DNA of 64,000 bases from CBDBFG01 sp965204765. Its GTDB lineage: Bacteria; Pseudomonadota; Alphaproteobacteria; Caedimonadales; UBA9215. The notes beneath the pieces were generated by a model. The model was not told where the DNA came from. It saw only the letters and a list, made by a program, of their open reading frames with translations, and did not search any database. Positions 8,906 to 16,540 of this stretch are shown here, piece after piece. Numbering within the stretch: the stretch's first letter is position 1; each line of letters opens with the position of its first letter. The DNA lies in NCBI GenBank assembly GCA_965204765.1, contig CBDBFG010000004.1:248001-312000 (forward strand), read 5' to 3'. Position numbers and translations under genes: made by a program.

Positions 8906-8950
8906 TTTATACTATTTCACTACTATTAAAGTGCAATATAATTTATTGTA
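8906..8950 (-). promoter_or_regulatory. Putative promoter and metal-regulator operator for the metal importer operon
   Basis: On the minus strand TTGCAC (8936-8931) and TATAAA (8911-8906) are 19 bp apart, upstream of the permease start at 8886. Overlapping the -35 is an imperfect 19-bp palindrome, TGCAATATAATTTATTGTA at 8932-8950 (arms TGCAATA/TATTGTA). A Fur/Mur/Zur-type repressor binding there would fit a metal-uptake operon, but the motif was found by eye and assigning a regulator is inference. Confidence 0.35.
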
Positions 8951-9140
8951 TGCGATTGATGCTATCACAAATTTACAAGACTATAGCTTTCTTTGATTGA
9001 TATTACTAGATAAATTGTACTGAATTCGTTTCTATATTTTTTAGTATTCTATTTTATCAGTACCTTACTGCTGGTATTTAATTTTGTAGTTTTGAAAAGA
9101 GTGAAAATATTACAATTTGTTATACCAAGAGAAAAAAATC

Positions 9141-9169
9141 TTGCTGGATTGATGGTTTTAGTGTATTGA
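9141..9169 (+). promoter_or_regulatory. Putative sigma-70 promoter for tRNA-Pro
   Basis: TTGCTG at 9141-9146 and TATTGA at 9164-9169 are separated by 17 bp, and the mature tRNA begins 11 bp after the -10 box. Spacing and position fit a tRNA promoter; the -10 sequence is a moderate match. Confidence 0.4.
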
Positions 9170-9179
9170 AACTTATATT

Positions 9180-9256
9180 CGGGGTGTAGCGCAGCCTGGT
9201 AGCGCGCCTGCTTTGGGAGCAGGATGTCGGGGGTTCGAATCCCTCCACCCCGACCA
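9180..9256 (+). tRNA. tRNA-Pro (anticodon TGG)
   Basis: A complete cloverleaf can be drawn. The acceptor stem CGGGGTG pairs with CACCCCG, the D-arm begins TAGCGCAGCCTGG, and the anticodon stem CCTGC/GCAGG encloses the loop TTTGGGA with anticodon TGG. The T-arm contains GGTTCGAATCC, and A-CCA is encoded at the 3' end (9253-9256). It lies alone between the metal importer and dps, convergent with dps. Confidence 0.97.
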
Positions 9257-9288
9257 TTTGTTAATAGTTGTGGAAATATCTGTAATTT

Positions 9289-9729
9289 TTATAAGCTAGA
9301 TTCTGTCATCCATAACATTTTTTTATGTTCTTTTATTCTGGATATTGCTAAATCAATAGTAACCTCGCTATCTACATCGCTATCATCACAAAGCTCTTTC
9401 AAGTTCATGCAGTTTGCAATAAGTGTTTCATGACCTAGTTTAAGATCTAATAAACTTTCCTTGATGGTATATTCGTTACCGTTGACAGATAGATCCGACA
9501 TTTGTACATAATCTTTTAAATTGGATGGCGCTTTGAGCCCTAATAAAAGATGATGTTCTGCTATTTCATCAATCGCAGAGAATAATTCTTCGTAATGTTC
9601 CTCAAGCAATTTATGAATGCCAAAGAAATTACTACCCTTACAATGCCAGTGATAACATTGAGTTTTCAGGCACATGCTATATGTGTTGGCTAACAATTTA
9701 TTTAGGTTATCAATAACTTCATTTTTCAT
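9289..9729 (-). CDS. dps: Dps-family ferritin-like DNA protection protein
   Basis: A 146-residue Dps/Dpr-type mini-ferritin expected to assemble as a dodecamer, oxidise ferrous iron with hydrogen peroxide and shield DNA in stress. The inter-subunit ferroxidase ligands occur with canonical spacing: H27 (YHWHC), H39 (FFGIHKLLEEHYEELF), D54 and E58 (IDEIAEH). The start ATG 9729 is preceded by AAGGAGAG, which lies against the accA stop (gap 14 bp), so dps is probably the last gene of an xerD-accA-dps operon. That pairing with fatty-acid synthesis is unusual. Confidence 0.9.
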   Translation of the reverse strand: MKNEVIDNLNKLLANTYSMCLKTQCYHWHCKGSNFFGIHKLLEEHYEELFSAIDEIAEHHLLLGLKAPSNLKDYVQMSDLSVNGNEYTIKESLLDLKLGHETLIANCMNLKELCDDSDVDSEVTIDLAISRIKEHKKMLWMTESSL

Positions 9730-9743
9730 TTAATTAACTCTCC

Positions 9744-10685
9744 TTATCTTATTGCCATTAATTTTTCATACCTGTTTTTTGCAAAATCTTTATCTTGGCT
9801 TGTTAATAACTCTTGTAAGGATTGTGCTAGATATTTTTTAACATTTTTTACAGTTGTATGATGATTTCTATGCGCTCCCCCTATAGGCTCTTCAATTATT
9901 TCATCGATAATATTGAATTTTATTAAGTCTTGAGCAGTAAATTTTTGTGCTTCAGCGGCCAATTGCTTTTTTTCAACTGTTTTCCATAGGATAGAGGCAC
10001 ATCCTTCGGGTGACACAACTGAATATATAGCATGTTCGAGCATCATAATTTTGTTTGCTACGGCTAGGGCTATTGCACCTCCAGATCCACCTTCACCGGT
10101 AATAACAGTAATAATTGGCACCTTGAGACCCACCATAGTATCAATACTTCTTGCGATTGCTTCGGCTTGTCCTCTTTCTTCGGCCTCTGTACCTGGATGT
10201 GCCCCAGCTGTATCCACAAAGGTCAACAAAGGCATGTTAAATTGTTCAGCTAGTTGCATTACTCTAGCTGCTTTTCTATACCCCTCTGGCTTAGGCATGC
10301 CGAAATTATGTTTTAATCTACTTTCGGTATCTCTTCCTTTTTCATGCCCCATTACAGCTACGGCTATATCATCAAACTTTCCTATTCCAGTTATTAATGC
10401 TTGATCATCGGCAAAACTTCTATCACCTGACAGTTGTTCAAAATCACTGATACACCCTTTAATAAAATCACTAAAATGTGGTCTTTCTGGGTGACGAGCA
10501 ACTTGGATTTTTTCCCACGCAGATAAATTATTATAAGTACTGCGCATAAGTTTTAGCAATTTGTTTTCAAGCCTTTTTATTTCTTGTGTTAGGTTAAGAT
10601 CAGGATTTTTGGCTAAATTGCGTAATCCCTCTAGTTTTGATTCTAGCTCTGTTATATCTTTTTCAAACTCTAATGGGGCGATCAT
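9744..10685 (-). CDS. accA: Acetyl-CoA carboxylase carboxyltransferase subunit alpha
   Basis: The alpha subunit of the carboxyltransferase that makes malonyl-CoA for fatty-acid synthesis, acting as an alpha2beta2 complex with AccD. The 313-residue length is typical. Diagnostic stretches are GHEKGRDTESRLKHNFGMPK, PEGYRKAARVMQLAE, TFVDTAGAHPG, GEGGSGGAIALAVANK and YSVVSPEGCASILWK, all intact, and the helical N-terminal segment is present. It lies 23 bp after xerD and 14 bp before dps on the same strand. accD is not in the window. Confidence 0.97.
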   Translation of the reverse strand: MIAPLEFEKDITELESKLEGLRNLAKNPDLNLTQEIKRLENKLLKLMRSTYNNLSAWEKIQVARHPERPHFSDFIKGCISDFEQLSGDRSFADDQALITGIGKFDDIAVAVMGHEKGRDTESRLKHNFGMPKPEGYRKAARVMQLAEQFNMPLLTFVDTAGAHPGTEAEERGQAEAIARSIDTMVGLKVPIITVITGEGGSGGAIALAVANKIMMLEHAIYSVVSPEGCASILWKTVEKKQLAAEAQKFTAQDLIKFNIIDEIIEEPIGGAHRNHHTTVKNVKKYLAQSLQELLTSQDKDFAKNRYEKLMAIR

Positions 10686-10708
10686 TGTATAATTCCTGTA
10701 TATCTATC

Positions 10709-11626
10709 TTAAGGTTTATTATGTTTTTCTAATCTTGACAAGGGATGATTTTGTAGCACAGATTTCTCGATTTCATCGCTCATGATATGCGTGTATATTT
10801 CTGTGGTAGTGATATCCTGATGTCCAAGTAATTTTTGCAATGATAGTAAGTCAGCACCATTATTTAAGAGATGACTGGCAAAGGCATGCCTAATCACATG
10901 TGGGGAAACTTTTACGGGATCTATTCCAGAGTTTATTGCAAGAGATTTTAAAATTTGGTGGAATCTTTGCCTTGTTAAATGCCCCTGCTTTGAGTTGGAA
11001 GCAAACAACCATTTATTGGTATTGTCCTTGTTATAAAAACAATCTCTAATTGCAATATACTTGTGAATGGATTCTAGAGCCGATTTGTTCACAAATACTA
11101 GGCGTTCTTTGTGACCTTTGCCCCGGATTAATAATTGCGCTGGTAATTGTGTGGTGCGCAGTATGGATAAAATATCTGTTAGGTACAAGGTTAACAATTC
11201 TGATACTCTCATTCCTGTTGAATATAATAACTCAAGCAAGCATATGATACGTGTGTTCTCTGTATTAGGCGCTGAGTAAGCATAACCAAATAAAGATTTT
11301 ATTTCTGCTGTGCTTAAGATCTTAGGTAATGACTTACTGATTTTAGGTGAAGAAATATGTTGCATAGGGCTTGTGGTGATGACATTATTTTGTAAGGCAA
11401 ATTCATAAAATTTTCTTAGCGAAGAAATTTTTCTAGCAACGCTTCTCTTCGATAAGTTTTTATTATACATAAATTTTATATAACTTTTTACATTTTGTTC
11501 GTTCGCGGTGAGCAAGTCATTCGCGACAAAATTATCGAAATCCTTGATATCAGAACGATAAGAATCAACTGTATTATGTGACATGCCATTTTCTACTAAC
11601 AGCATTTCCAAAAAATTATCGAGCAC
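10709..11626 (-). CDS. xerD: Site-specific tyrosine recombinase XerD/XerC
   Basis: Chromosome-dimer resolution recombinase acting at dif with its XerC/D partner and FtsK (encoded at 32.9-35.2 kb). It is 305 residues with an N-terminal SAM-like core-binding domain (about 1-90) and a catalytic domain with the full set R140 (STGMRVSE), K170 (RGKGHKERL), H243-R246 (HVIRHAFA), H269 (LLGHQD) and Y278 (TTTEIYTH). The start is GTG at 11626, inside the last codons of a small upstream ORF that ends at 11616. XerD rather than XerC is favoured by general resemblance, not proven. Confidence 0.88.
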   Translation of the reverse strand: MLDNFLEMLLVENGMSHNTVDSYRSDIKDFDNFVANDLLTANEQNVKSYIKFMYNKNLSKRSVARKISSLRKFYEFALQNNVITTSPMQHISSPKISKSLPKILSTAEIKSLFGYAYSAPNTENTRIICLLELLYSTGMRVSELLTLYLTDILSILRTTQLPAQLLIRGKGHKERLVFVNKSALESIHKYIAIRDCFYNKDNTNKWLFASNSKQGHLTRQRFHQILKSLAINSGIDPVKVSPHVIRHAFASHLLNNGADLLSLQKLLGHQDITTTEIYTHIMSDEIEKSVLQNHPLSRLEKHNKP

Positions 11627-11771
11627 GGTCTTTATTAGGAATGTTGTCGATAGCTATTGTCTTTCTAACCTCAACTGATGGCGATGGAATACCAAAAATG
11701 GAAAAAATTACAATAATTGCTAATAATATAATGGTTATTATCATCCATACCAGCTTTAATCTTTTGTGCAT
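11616..11771 (-). CDS. Small single-pass membrane protein upstream of xerD
   Basis: A 51-residue ORF. ATG 11771 has an excellent ribosome-binding site, AAGAGG, seven bases upstream. The sequence starts MHKRLKLVWM, has one strong hydrophobic segment (about residues 8-28), then a short polar tail ending NIPNKDRAR. Its last 11 bases overlap the GTG start of xerD, which suggests translational coupling. I do not recognise a family; the N-in, single-anchor layout with a short periplasmic tail is all that can be said. Real expression is likely because of the ribosome-binding site and the overlap. Confidence 0.6.
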   Translation of the reverse strand: MHKRLKLVWMIITIILLAIIVIFSIFGIPSPSVEVRKTIAIDNIPNKDRAR

Positions 11772-11898
11772 AACAAAACCTCTTATTTATGTATTGTACA
11801 AGATCCAGAAAACAACGTTAACTATAATATTAATTTTTCGTTGTGTCATACATTATTTCCAGTAGAATCGACATATTGTATATAAAAGAACACTTTTG

Positions 11899-12735
11899 AT
11901 GGATAATAATATAGAATCCTTGCTTTCTACATTAGAATTTTTGCATAACATAGGTGCACAAGACTCAATTGCACAGCAAGCACAAAATAAATACGATATG
12001 CGTATTGTTGAGGCGGTTACACAAAAGAAAAATGAATTTTCAAATACTACAAAAGAAAATCAGCAGCAACATGTTTCTCATTCAAGAATAGTCAATAGTA
12101 TTGCTCCAAGCGTAAAAAATAATAATAGTTACGTTGCAGAGGCAAAACAGATAGCTAGTAAAGCTGAATCATTACAAGAGCTAAAGGTATTGATTGAGAA
12201 ATTTAATGGTTGTGCTCTAAAAAATACTGCTATGAATACTGTTTTTGCGGATGGTCAACCTAATGCTGATATCATGCTTATAGGTGAAGCGCCAGGGGCA
12301 GATGAGGATAAAAAAGGGTTGCCTTTCGTAGGGGTAAGTGGACAGCTGTTAGATAAGGCATTTGCTGCAATTGGATATAGCAGAAAGAAAAATATCTATA
12401 TATCGAATGTGATCCCATGGCGTCCACCCGGTAATCGCACCCCCACGGCAGAAGAAATTGCTATGTGTTATCCCTTTATTGAGCGACATATTTATCTTAT
12501 CAAGCCTAAATTGTGTATATTAGTTGGCGGTACTGCGGTAAAGGCTATTTTGCAAACCCAAGAGGGTATTAGTAAAATAAGGGGTAAATGGCTTGATTAT
12601 TCTGTATATGATCATAATATGAAGATTACAGCAGTATTTCATCCGGCATATCTATTGCGTTCCCCTGGGCAAAAAAAGCATATGTGGTTGGATTTATTAA
12701 AAATAAAACATTATGTCAACTCTGAGCTCAGGTGA
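11899..12735 (+). CDS. Family 4-type uracil-DNA glycosylase
   Basis: Base-excision repair enzyme of the UDG family 4/5 group (SPO1 polymerase-related), removing uracil from DNA. Of 278 residues the first about 85 are a low-complexity lead. The catalytic domain starts with FNGCALKNTAMNTVFADG, then IMLIGEAPGADEDKKGLPFV (motif 1), NVIPWRPPGNRTP, CYPFIERH, and the C-terminal FHPAYLLRSPGQ (motif 2). The GCALK form with one cysteine, instead of the CxxC pair of thermophilic family 4 enzymes, is as I remember it from alphaproteobacteria; whether the iron-sulfur cluster is kept is unclear. The ATG at 11899 is preferred over the TTG just before it. Confidence 0.88.
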   Translation: MDNNIESLLSTLEFLHNIGAQDSIAQQAQNKYDMRIVEAVTQKKNEFSNTTKENQQQHVSHSRIVNSIAPSVKNNNSYVAEAKQIASKAESLQELKVLIEKFNGCALKNTAMNTVFADGQPNADIMLIGEAPGADEDKKGLPFVGVSGQLLDKAFAAIGYSRKKNIYISNVIPWRPPGNRTPTAEEIAMCYPFIERHIYLIKPKLCILVGGTAVKAILQTQEGISKIRGKWLDYSVYDHNMKITAVFHPAYLLRSPGQKKHMWLDLLKIKHYVNSELR

Positions 12736-12828
12736 GGTAAGAGTTTTATTTAGCTATATTTTTACATAATATTAACTATCAATTTATATAATTTGCCTAG
12801 TACTATTTTATAAATTAGGTTCTAGGTA

Positions 12829-13542
12829 GTGAAAATAATAGATAAATTACGATTCATCGTTAATAGTAGGCAAGCGCACATAATTATTTCATTTTTAGTA
12901 CTGGCTAATATGATTATCCTTGGTATCGAAAATCATCCTGGTGCAATGGAAAATCATGAAGGCATTATCGATGATATAGATCATATCATTTTAGCTTTGT
13001 TATGCTGCAGCGTAGTCTTACGTATAATAATCATAAATAAAAATTTTTTTAATTTTGGATGGAATATTTTTGATCTAATCGTAATTTCGCTTTCCGTAAT
13101 AGGTCATTTTAGCGAATATGAAGTATTGGCTTCATTCAGAGTATTGATGATTTTTAGGGTAATAGAGTTTTCTGAATCAATGAAAAGAATAGTGCGAGCA
13201 ATATTCTATGCTCTGAAAGACGTAATGAGTATTATACTGATAATGACTATAGTAGTTTATGCATACGCGTTAGCGGGAGTCAATTTGTATGGTCACGAAT
13301 ATCCTGATACCTTTGGCGATATTAATGTAGCGGTGATAAGTTTATTTCAAATTATGGTTTTTGATGATTTTGGTAGTATAGCAAAGCCTATTTTGATCAA
13401 AAATGGGACGAACTGGTGCTATTTCCTTTCTTTTTTACTATGCAGTGCATTTTCATTGATTAACTTTTTTATTGGAACAATTGTAGAATCTATCCACCGC
13501 TCTGCGCGAGATTCTGCTAAACCATTATCATCATGCCGATAG
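12829..13542 (+). CDS. Voltage-gated-type cation channel (Ion_trans family)
   Basis: Inner-membrane channel subunit of 237 residues with the six-segment layout of NaChBac-like bacterial channels, expected to work as a tetramer. The start is GTG at 12829. S1-S3 lie in residues about 15-100. An S4-like helix with several arginines and a lysine follows (FRVLMIFRVIEFSESMKRIV, about 105-125), then S5, a pore loop and S6 (FFIGTIVESI). The pore loop reads LFQIMVFDDFGSIAKP, where classical sodium channels have FQVMTLESWS, so the selectivity filter is FDDFG-like and the ion cannot be predicted. The 3' end overlaps the convergent HExxH gene by 12 bp. Confidence 0.85.
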   Translation: MKIIDKLRFIVNSRQAHIIISFLVLANMIILGIENHPGAMENHEGIIDDIDHIILALLCCSVVLRIIIINKNFFNFGWNIFDLIVISLSVIGHFSEYEVLASFRVLMIFRVIEFSESMKRIVRAIFYALKDVMSIILIMTIVVYAYALAGVNLYGHEYPDTFGDINVAVISLFQIMVFDDFGSIAKPILIKNGTNWCYFLSFLLCSAFSLINFFIGTIVESIHRSARDSAKPLSSCR

Positions 13543-14523
13543 CTTTTTATGCTTAGATTTATTAAATAAATTCTCACATTCGTGGACAATTTTTTCGGAC
13601 TGTGCAGTTAGTTTAGCATGTTTTTTAATTGTTTCTATAGATCCTAAATAAACCGTAGTAAATTTTTGTAATATTTTCTGTACACGCTTTCTTTCTTGCG
13701 ATTCTAATTTTATCTTAGAACTTAACAATTCTCTGAAAAACATCACTACCCTAGTTGCAACAAAAAAAGCATGGAATATACCCATCATTGGTCTGGGATC
13801 TTGTCTGATTGCGGATTGATAAGTTTGCCCTATATCGTTACATACTAGTTCGTCATTTACAGATAGGCTGAACAAGATCGTATGAGCGCACTCATGAATG
13901 ATTGCTTCAATATAATCAACGATATATTTTTTTGTTGAGCAATCGGCAACACACAAATTACCTAGTAAATTAAAGTTAGAAACACTAATTAAACCAGGAG
14001 ATTTTATCACTATGATAACAGGTGCTAGAATTCTAGATTCTTTATAGGCTTCATGATTAACTTTTTTTATTATAGACCAAGCACTATCTATCATTTGTTT
14101 TGTTCTTATACTATCTAATTCTGGTATAATTTCCGTTTGTAATTTCTGATCTGTATGTTGGCTTAAATAATAGTTGGTTAATTCTTTGCTATAATTACAT
14201 AAATCTTGATAAAGTAACACCTCGTTAGAGCCACAACGCAATGGAATATGCTCTATGTTGTCATATAAACAATCTAGTTTGTTATTAAAGTTAGAAAGAT
14301 CATTTCTGTCAGATAATATTGCCCCCAGAGCACTATTAACGCTATGTAAGAACCCGTTAACTTGTTGTATAGAAGAAATTAGACGTCGTAGGTCTTCTAT
14401 CTTGCCTATATCATAATCTTGGACAGTAGAACACACCTCATCAAGACAAAAGTCTATGCTGCGAAACAAACTTTCCCTTATTACGGAATTTAATTCACAT
14501 ATAAACTTTGCATCAAAATACAT
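13531..14523 (-). CDS. HExxH-type putative peptide hydroxylase/modification protein (RiPP-related)
   Basis: A 330-residue protein carrying the signature of the family annotated as HEXXH-motif putative peptide modification proteins, now linked to 2-oxoglutarate-dependent peptide beta-hydroxylation in RiPP pathways. The zinc/iron-type motif IIHECAHTILF has H210, E211 and H214. It is followed at family-typical distance by RQDPRPMMGIFHAFFVATRV (D242, R244, H251), where the extra His is the likely third ligand and the Arg could bind the co-substrate. The helical N-terminal 200 residues are not recognisable. There is no signal peptide, so it is cytosolic. ATG 14523 follows GAGGG. It is transcribed on its own after an upstream terminator. 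Known: family motif. Inferred: substrate and reaction here. Confidence 0.72.
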   Translation of the reverse strand: MYFDAKFICELNSVIRESLFRSIDFCLDEVCSTVQDYDIGKIEDLRRLISSIQQVNGFLHSVNSALGAILSDRNDLSNFNNKLDCLYDNIEHIPLRCGSNEVLLYQDLCNYSKELTNYYLSQHTDQKLQTEIIPELDSIRTKQMIDSAWSIIKKVNHEAYKESRILAPVIIVIKSPGLISVSNFNLLGNLCVADCSTKKYIVDYIEAIIHECAHTILFSLSVNDELVCNDIGQTYQSAIRQDPRPMMGIFHAFFVATRVVMFFRELLSSKIKLESQERKRVQKILQKFTTVYLGSIETIKKHAKLTAQSEKIVHECENLFNKSKHKKLSA

Positions 14524-14601
14524 ATTTCCCTCAAGTAATAATTTTATACAAAATTTTTACTTTTTGTTTACTTTTGTTTCGTAGATTGGGATCAGAAACA
14601 G

Positions 14602-14633
14602 AAAAAGCTAAACCATTTACGCAGTTTAGCTTT
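14602..14633 (-). terminator. Rho-independent terminator after lysR
   Basis: On the minus strand AAAGCTAAA (14633-14625) pairs perfectly with TTTAGCTTT (14612-14604) around a 12-base loop, followed by a short T run. It ends the etfB-etfA-lysR transcript and separates it from the HExxH gene. Confidence 0.75.
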
Positions 14634-14715
14634 AACACAGTCTAGTAAAAACTACTACCTAAGAACACCGATGAAAGCAGCGCACTTGTAGGGAGAAAGC
14701 GTATTAAGAAAATTT

Positions 14716-15609
14716 TTACTTTCCATTGTAGATCTCCTTCATTATTTCCTCAAATTCTAGTATTTTTCTAGACCTACCCCTACTTACTTGATAAGTCATA
14801 AATAGCTGGGTGTCAACCGTAATGTTATCTAATATTTTGATGAGATTAAATTTCTTTTCATAGGGATAGTTATCAGCGGTGTAAATAATACCCATTCCAC
14901 GTACGCATGCTTCTATGTACCCAACAAAAGAGTTAACGTACAAATGAGCTTCATAGCTAGGATCTATCTTCTTTGCTTCCTTAATGTGCAAATCAAGATA
15001 ATTTGTTGTAACGAGTTCATCATATCCAAATGCTATACATCTGTGGTGCACTAAATCCTCTACGGTTTTAGGGTTGCCATATTTTTGTAGATATTGTTCG
15101 CTAGCTAGTAATCTTGTTTTGTTAGTGCAGATTGTTTTATTAATAAACTCAATTCCTTCTGTTGCTTTACCCAGAATTGCAATATCTGCTTCTTCTCCTG
15201 TAAAATTAGCGATTTGAGATTTACAATTTACTTTCACAATTACACCAGGATGACGTTCTTTGAACTTTTGAATTCCAGCCATAGTGTAATAGCATGCCAT
15301 AGCAGTGGTTGTTAAAATCCTTAACGTACCTTCTAAGTTGTCTTGAACAATGTCTTCTTGCTTAAAATTTTTAATTATACTGTCGGTTTCATCCATAATA
15401 TGCTGTACCGAAGCAAATAATTTTTTTCCGCTTGGGGTAAGCATTAGCCCTTTGTAGTAACGTTTAAACAATTTTGTTCCTAGATCGGACTCTAATCCCG
15501 CTAAATGCTTACTAATCGATGGGGATTTGATACCTAAGCTATGTTCTGCTTGCTTCAATGACCCCACCAATGCCACATGATAAAATATCTTTAATTTATC
15601 TAAGTCCAT
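14716..15609 (-). CDS. LysR-family transcriptional regulator
   Basis: A 297-residue LysR-type regulator. The N-terminal winged helix-turn-helix is clear (MDLDKLKIFYHVALVGSLKQ, then SPSISKHLAGLESDLGTKLF with the following arginine), and the C-terminal part is a periplasmic-binding-protein-like effector domain starting about residue 90. It begins 4 bp after the etfA stop on the same strand and is followed by a terminator, so it is co-transcribed with etfBA, an uncommon arrangement for LysR genes, which are usually divergent from their targets. It may regulate its own operon or the divergent neighbourhood; the ligand is unknown. Confidence 0.9.
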   Translation of the reverse strand: MDLDKLKIFYHVALVGSLKQAEHSLGIKSPSISKHLAGLESDLGTKLFKRYYKGLMLTPSGKKLFASVQHIMDETDSIIKNFKQEDIVQDNLEGTLRILTTTAMACYYTMAGIQKFKERHPGVIVKVNCKSQIANFTGEEADIAILGKATEGIEFINKTICTNKTRLLASEQYLQKYGNPKTVEDLVHHRCIAFGYDELVTTNYLDLHIKEAKKIDPSYEAHLYVNSFVGYIEACVRGMGIIYTADNYPYEKKFNLIKILDNITVDTQLFMTYQVSRGRSRKILEFEEIMKEIYNGK

Positions 15610-15613
15610 TATA

Positions 15614-16540
15614 CTAGCTTTTCATTATCTTGGGTACAACCTCGAATAAATCACCAACGATACCATAATCCGCCACTTGAAATATAGGGGCATCGGGGTC
15701 TTTATTAATTGCTACTATCGTTTTGCTATCCTTAATTCCTGCTAGGTGCTGAATTGCTCCTGAAATTCCTATGGCAAAATACAGATCAGGCGCAACAATT
15801 TTTCCTGTTTGCCCTACTTGATGATCATTCGATATAAAGCCAGAATCTACGGCTTCTCTTGAGGCACCAACAGCTCCATTGAAATAATCAGCCAGTTCTT
15901 CGATTAACTTAAAATTTTCTTTACTACCCAATCCTCTACCGCCAGAAACTACTACTCTTGCCGAAGTTAGCTCTGGTCTGTCAGATTTTGATAACTCTAG
16001 CTTTTTTACTGCTGATAATTTGGGTAAATCTTGTGTTTCTTGTTCTGTAATTGGCGCATTATTTGCATCAATGTTAACTTGTGCGAAACTTGTTGCTCTG
16101 ACAGTCAAAACATTAATCTCGCTGGTTGATTTTACGGTTGCAATAGCATTTCCTGCATATATTGGGCGTTTAAAAGTATTCAAAGATTCTATAGCAATAA
16201 CGTCAGATATTTGTTCAACGTCTAAGTATGCTGCTACTCTTGGTAATAAGTTTTTACCAAAGGTTGTAGTAGAAGATAAAATATATTTGTAGTTTCCGAG
16301 AATGTTCTTAAGAGAAAATACCATATCTTCTGCTGTCGGGTAATGAAAGTCTTGATGATTCCAATAAAGAATTTTATTAACAAATTCAGCAGTGCTTAAT
16401 TGTTTAGTTACGTTATTGCAATTATCACCAAACAAAGCCACATCAATATGTTGGCCAAGCTGATGTGCGGCTTTTATTACCGAAAGAGTAGTCTGGCTTA
16501 AAACTTTGTTATCATGTTCAGCAATTACTAATACAGTCAT
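15614..16540 (-). CDS. etfA: Electron transfer flavoprotein subunit alpha
   Basis: The alpha (FAD-binding) subunit of ETF, which carries electrons from acyl-CoA and other dehydrogenases to the quinone pool through ETF dehydrogenase. It is 308 residues read from ATG 16540, which overlaps the etfB stop (TGATG). The C-terminal FAD domain is diagnostic: VSGGRGLGSKENFKLIEELA, VGQTGKIVAPDLYFAIGISG, AIQHLAGIKDSKTIVAINKD and PIFQVADYGIVGD. The partner etfB is immediately upstream and lysR 4 bp downstream. No acyl-CoA dehydrogenase or ETF-QO gene is in the window. Confidence 0.96.
   Translation of the reverse strand: MTVLVIAEHDNKVLSQTTLSVIKAAHQLGQHIDVALFGDNCNNVTKQLSTAEFVNKILYWNHQDFHYPTAEDMVFSLKNILGNYKYILSSTTTFGKNLLPRVAAYLDVEQISDVIAIESLNTFKRPIYAGNAIATVKSTSEINVLTVRATSFAQVNIDANNAPITEQETQDLPKLSAVKKLELSKSDRPELTSARVVVSGGRGLGSKENFKLIEELADYFNGAVGASREAVDSGFISNDHQVGQTGKIVAPDLYFAIGISGAIQHLAGIKDSKTIVAINKDPDAPIFQVADYGIVGDLFEVVPKIMKS

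Noticed and set aside
11578..11865. 95-residue plus-strand ORF opposite the small gene and xerD start
   Set aside because: Antisense to the small minus-strand ORF, which has a much better ribosome-binding site; its hydrophobicity is just AT-rich complement.
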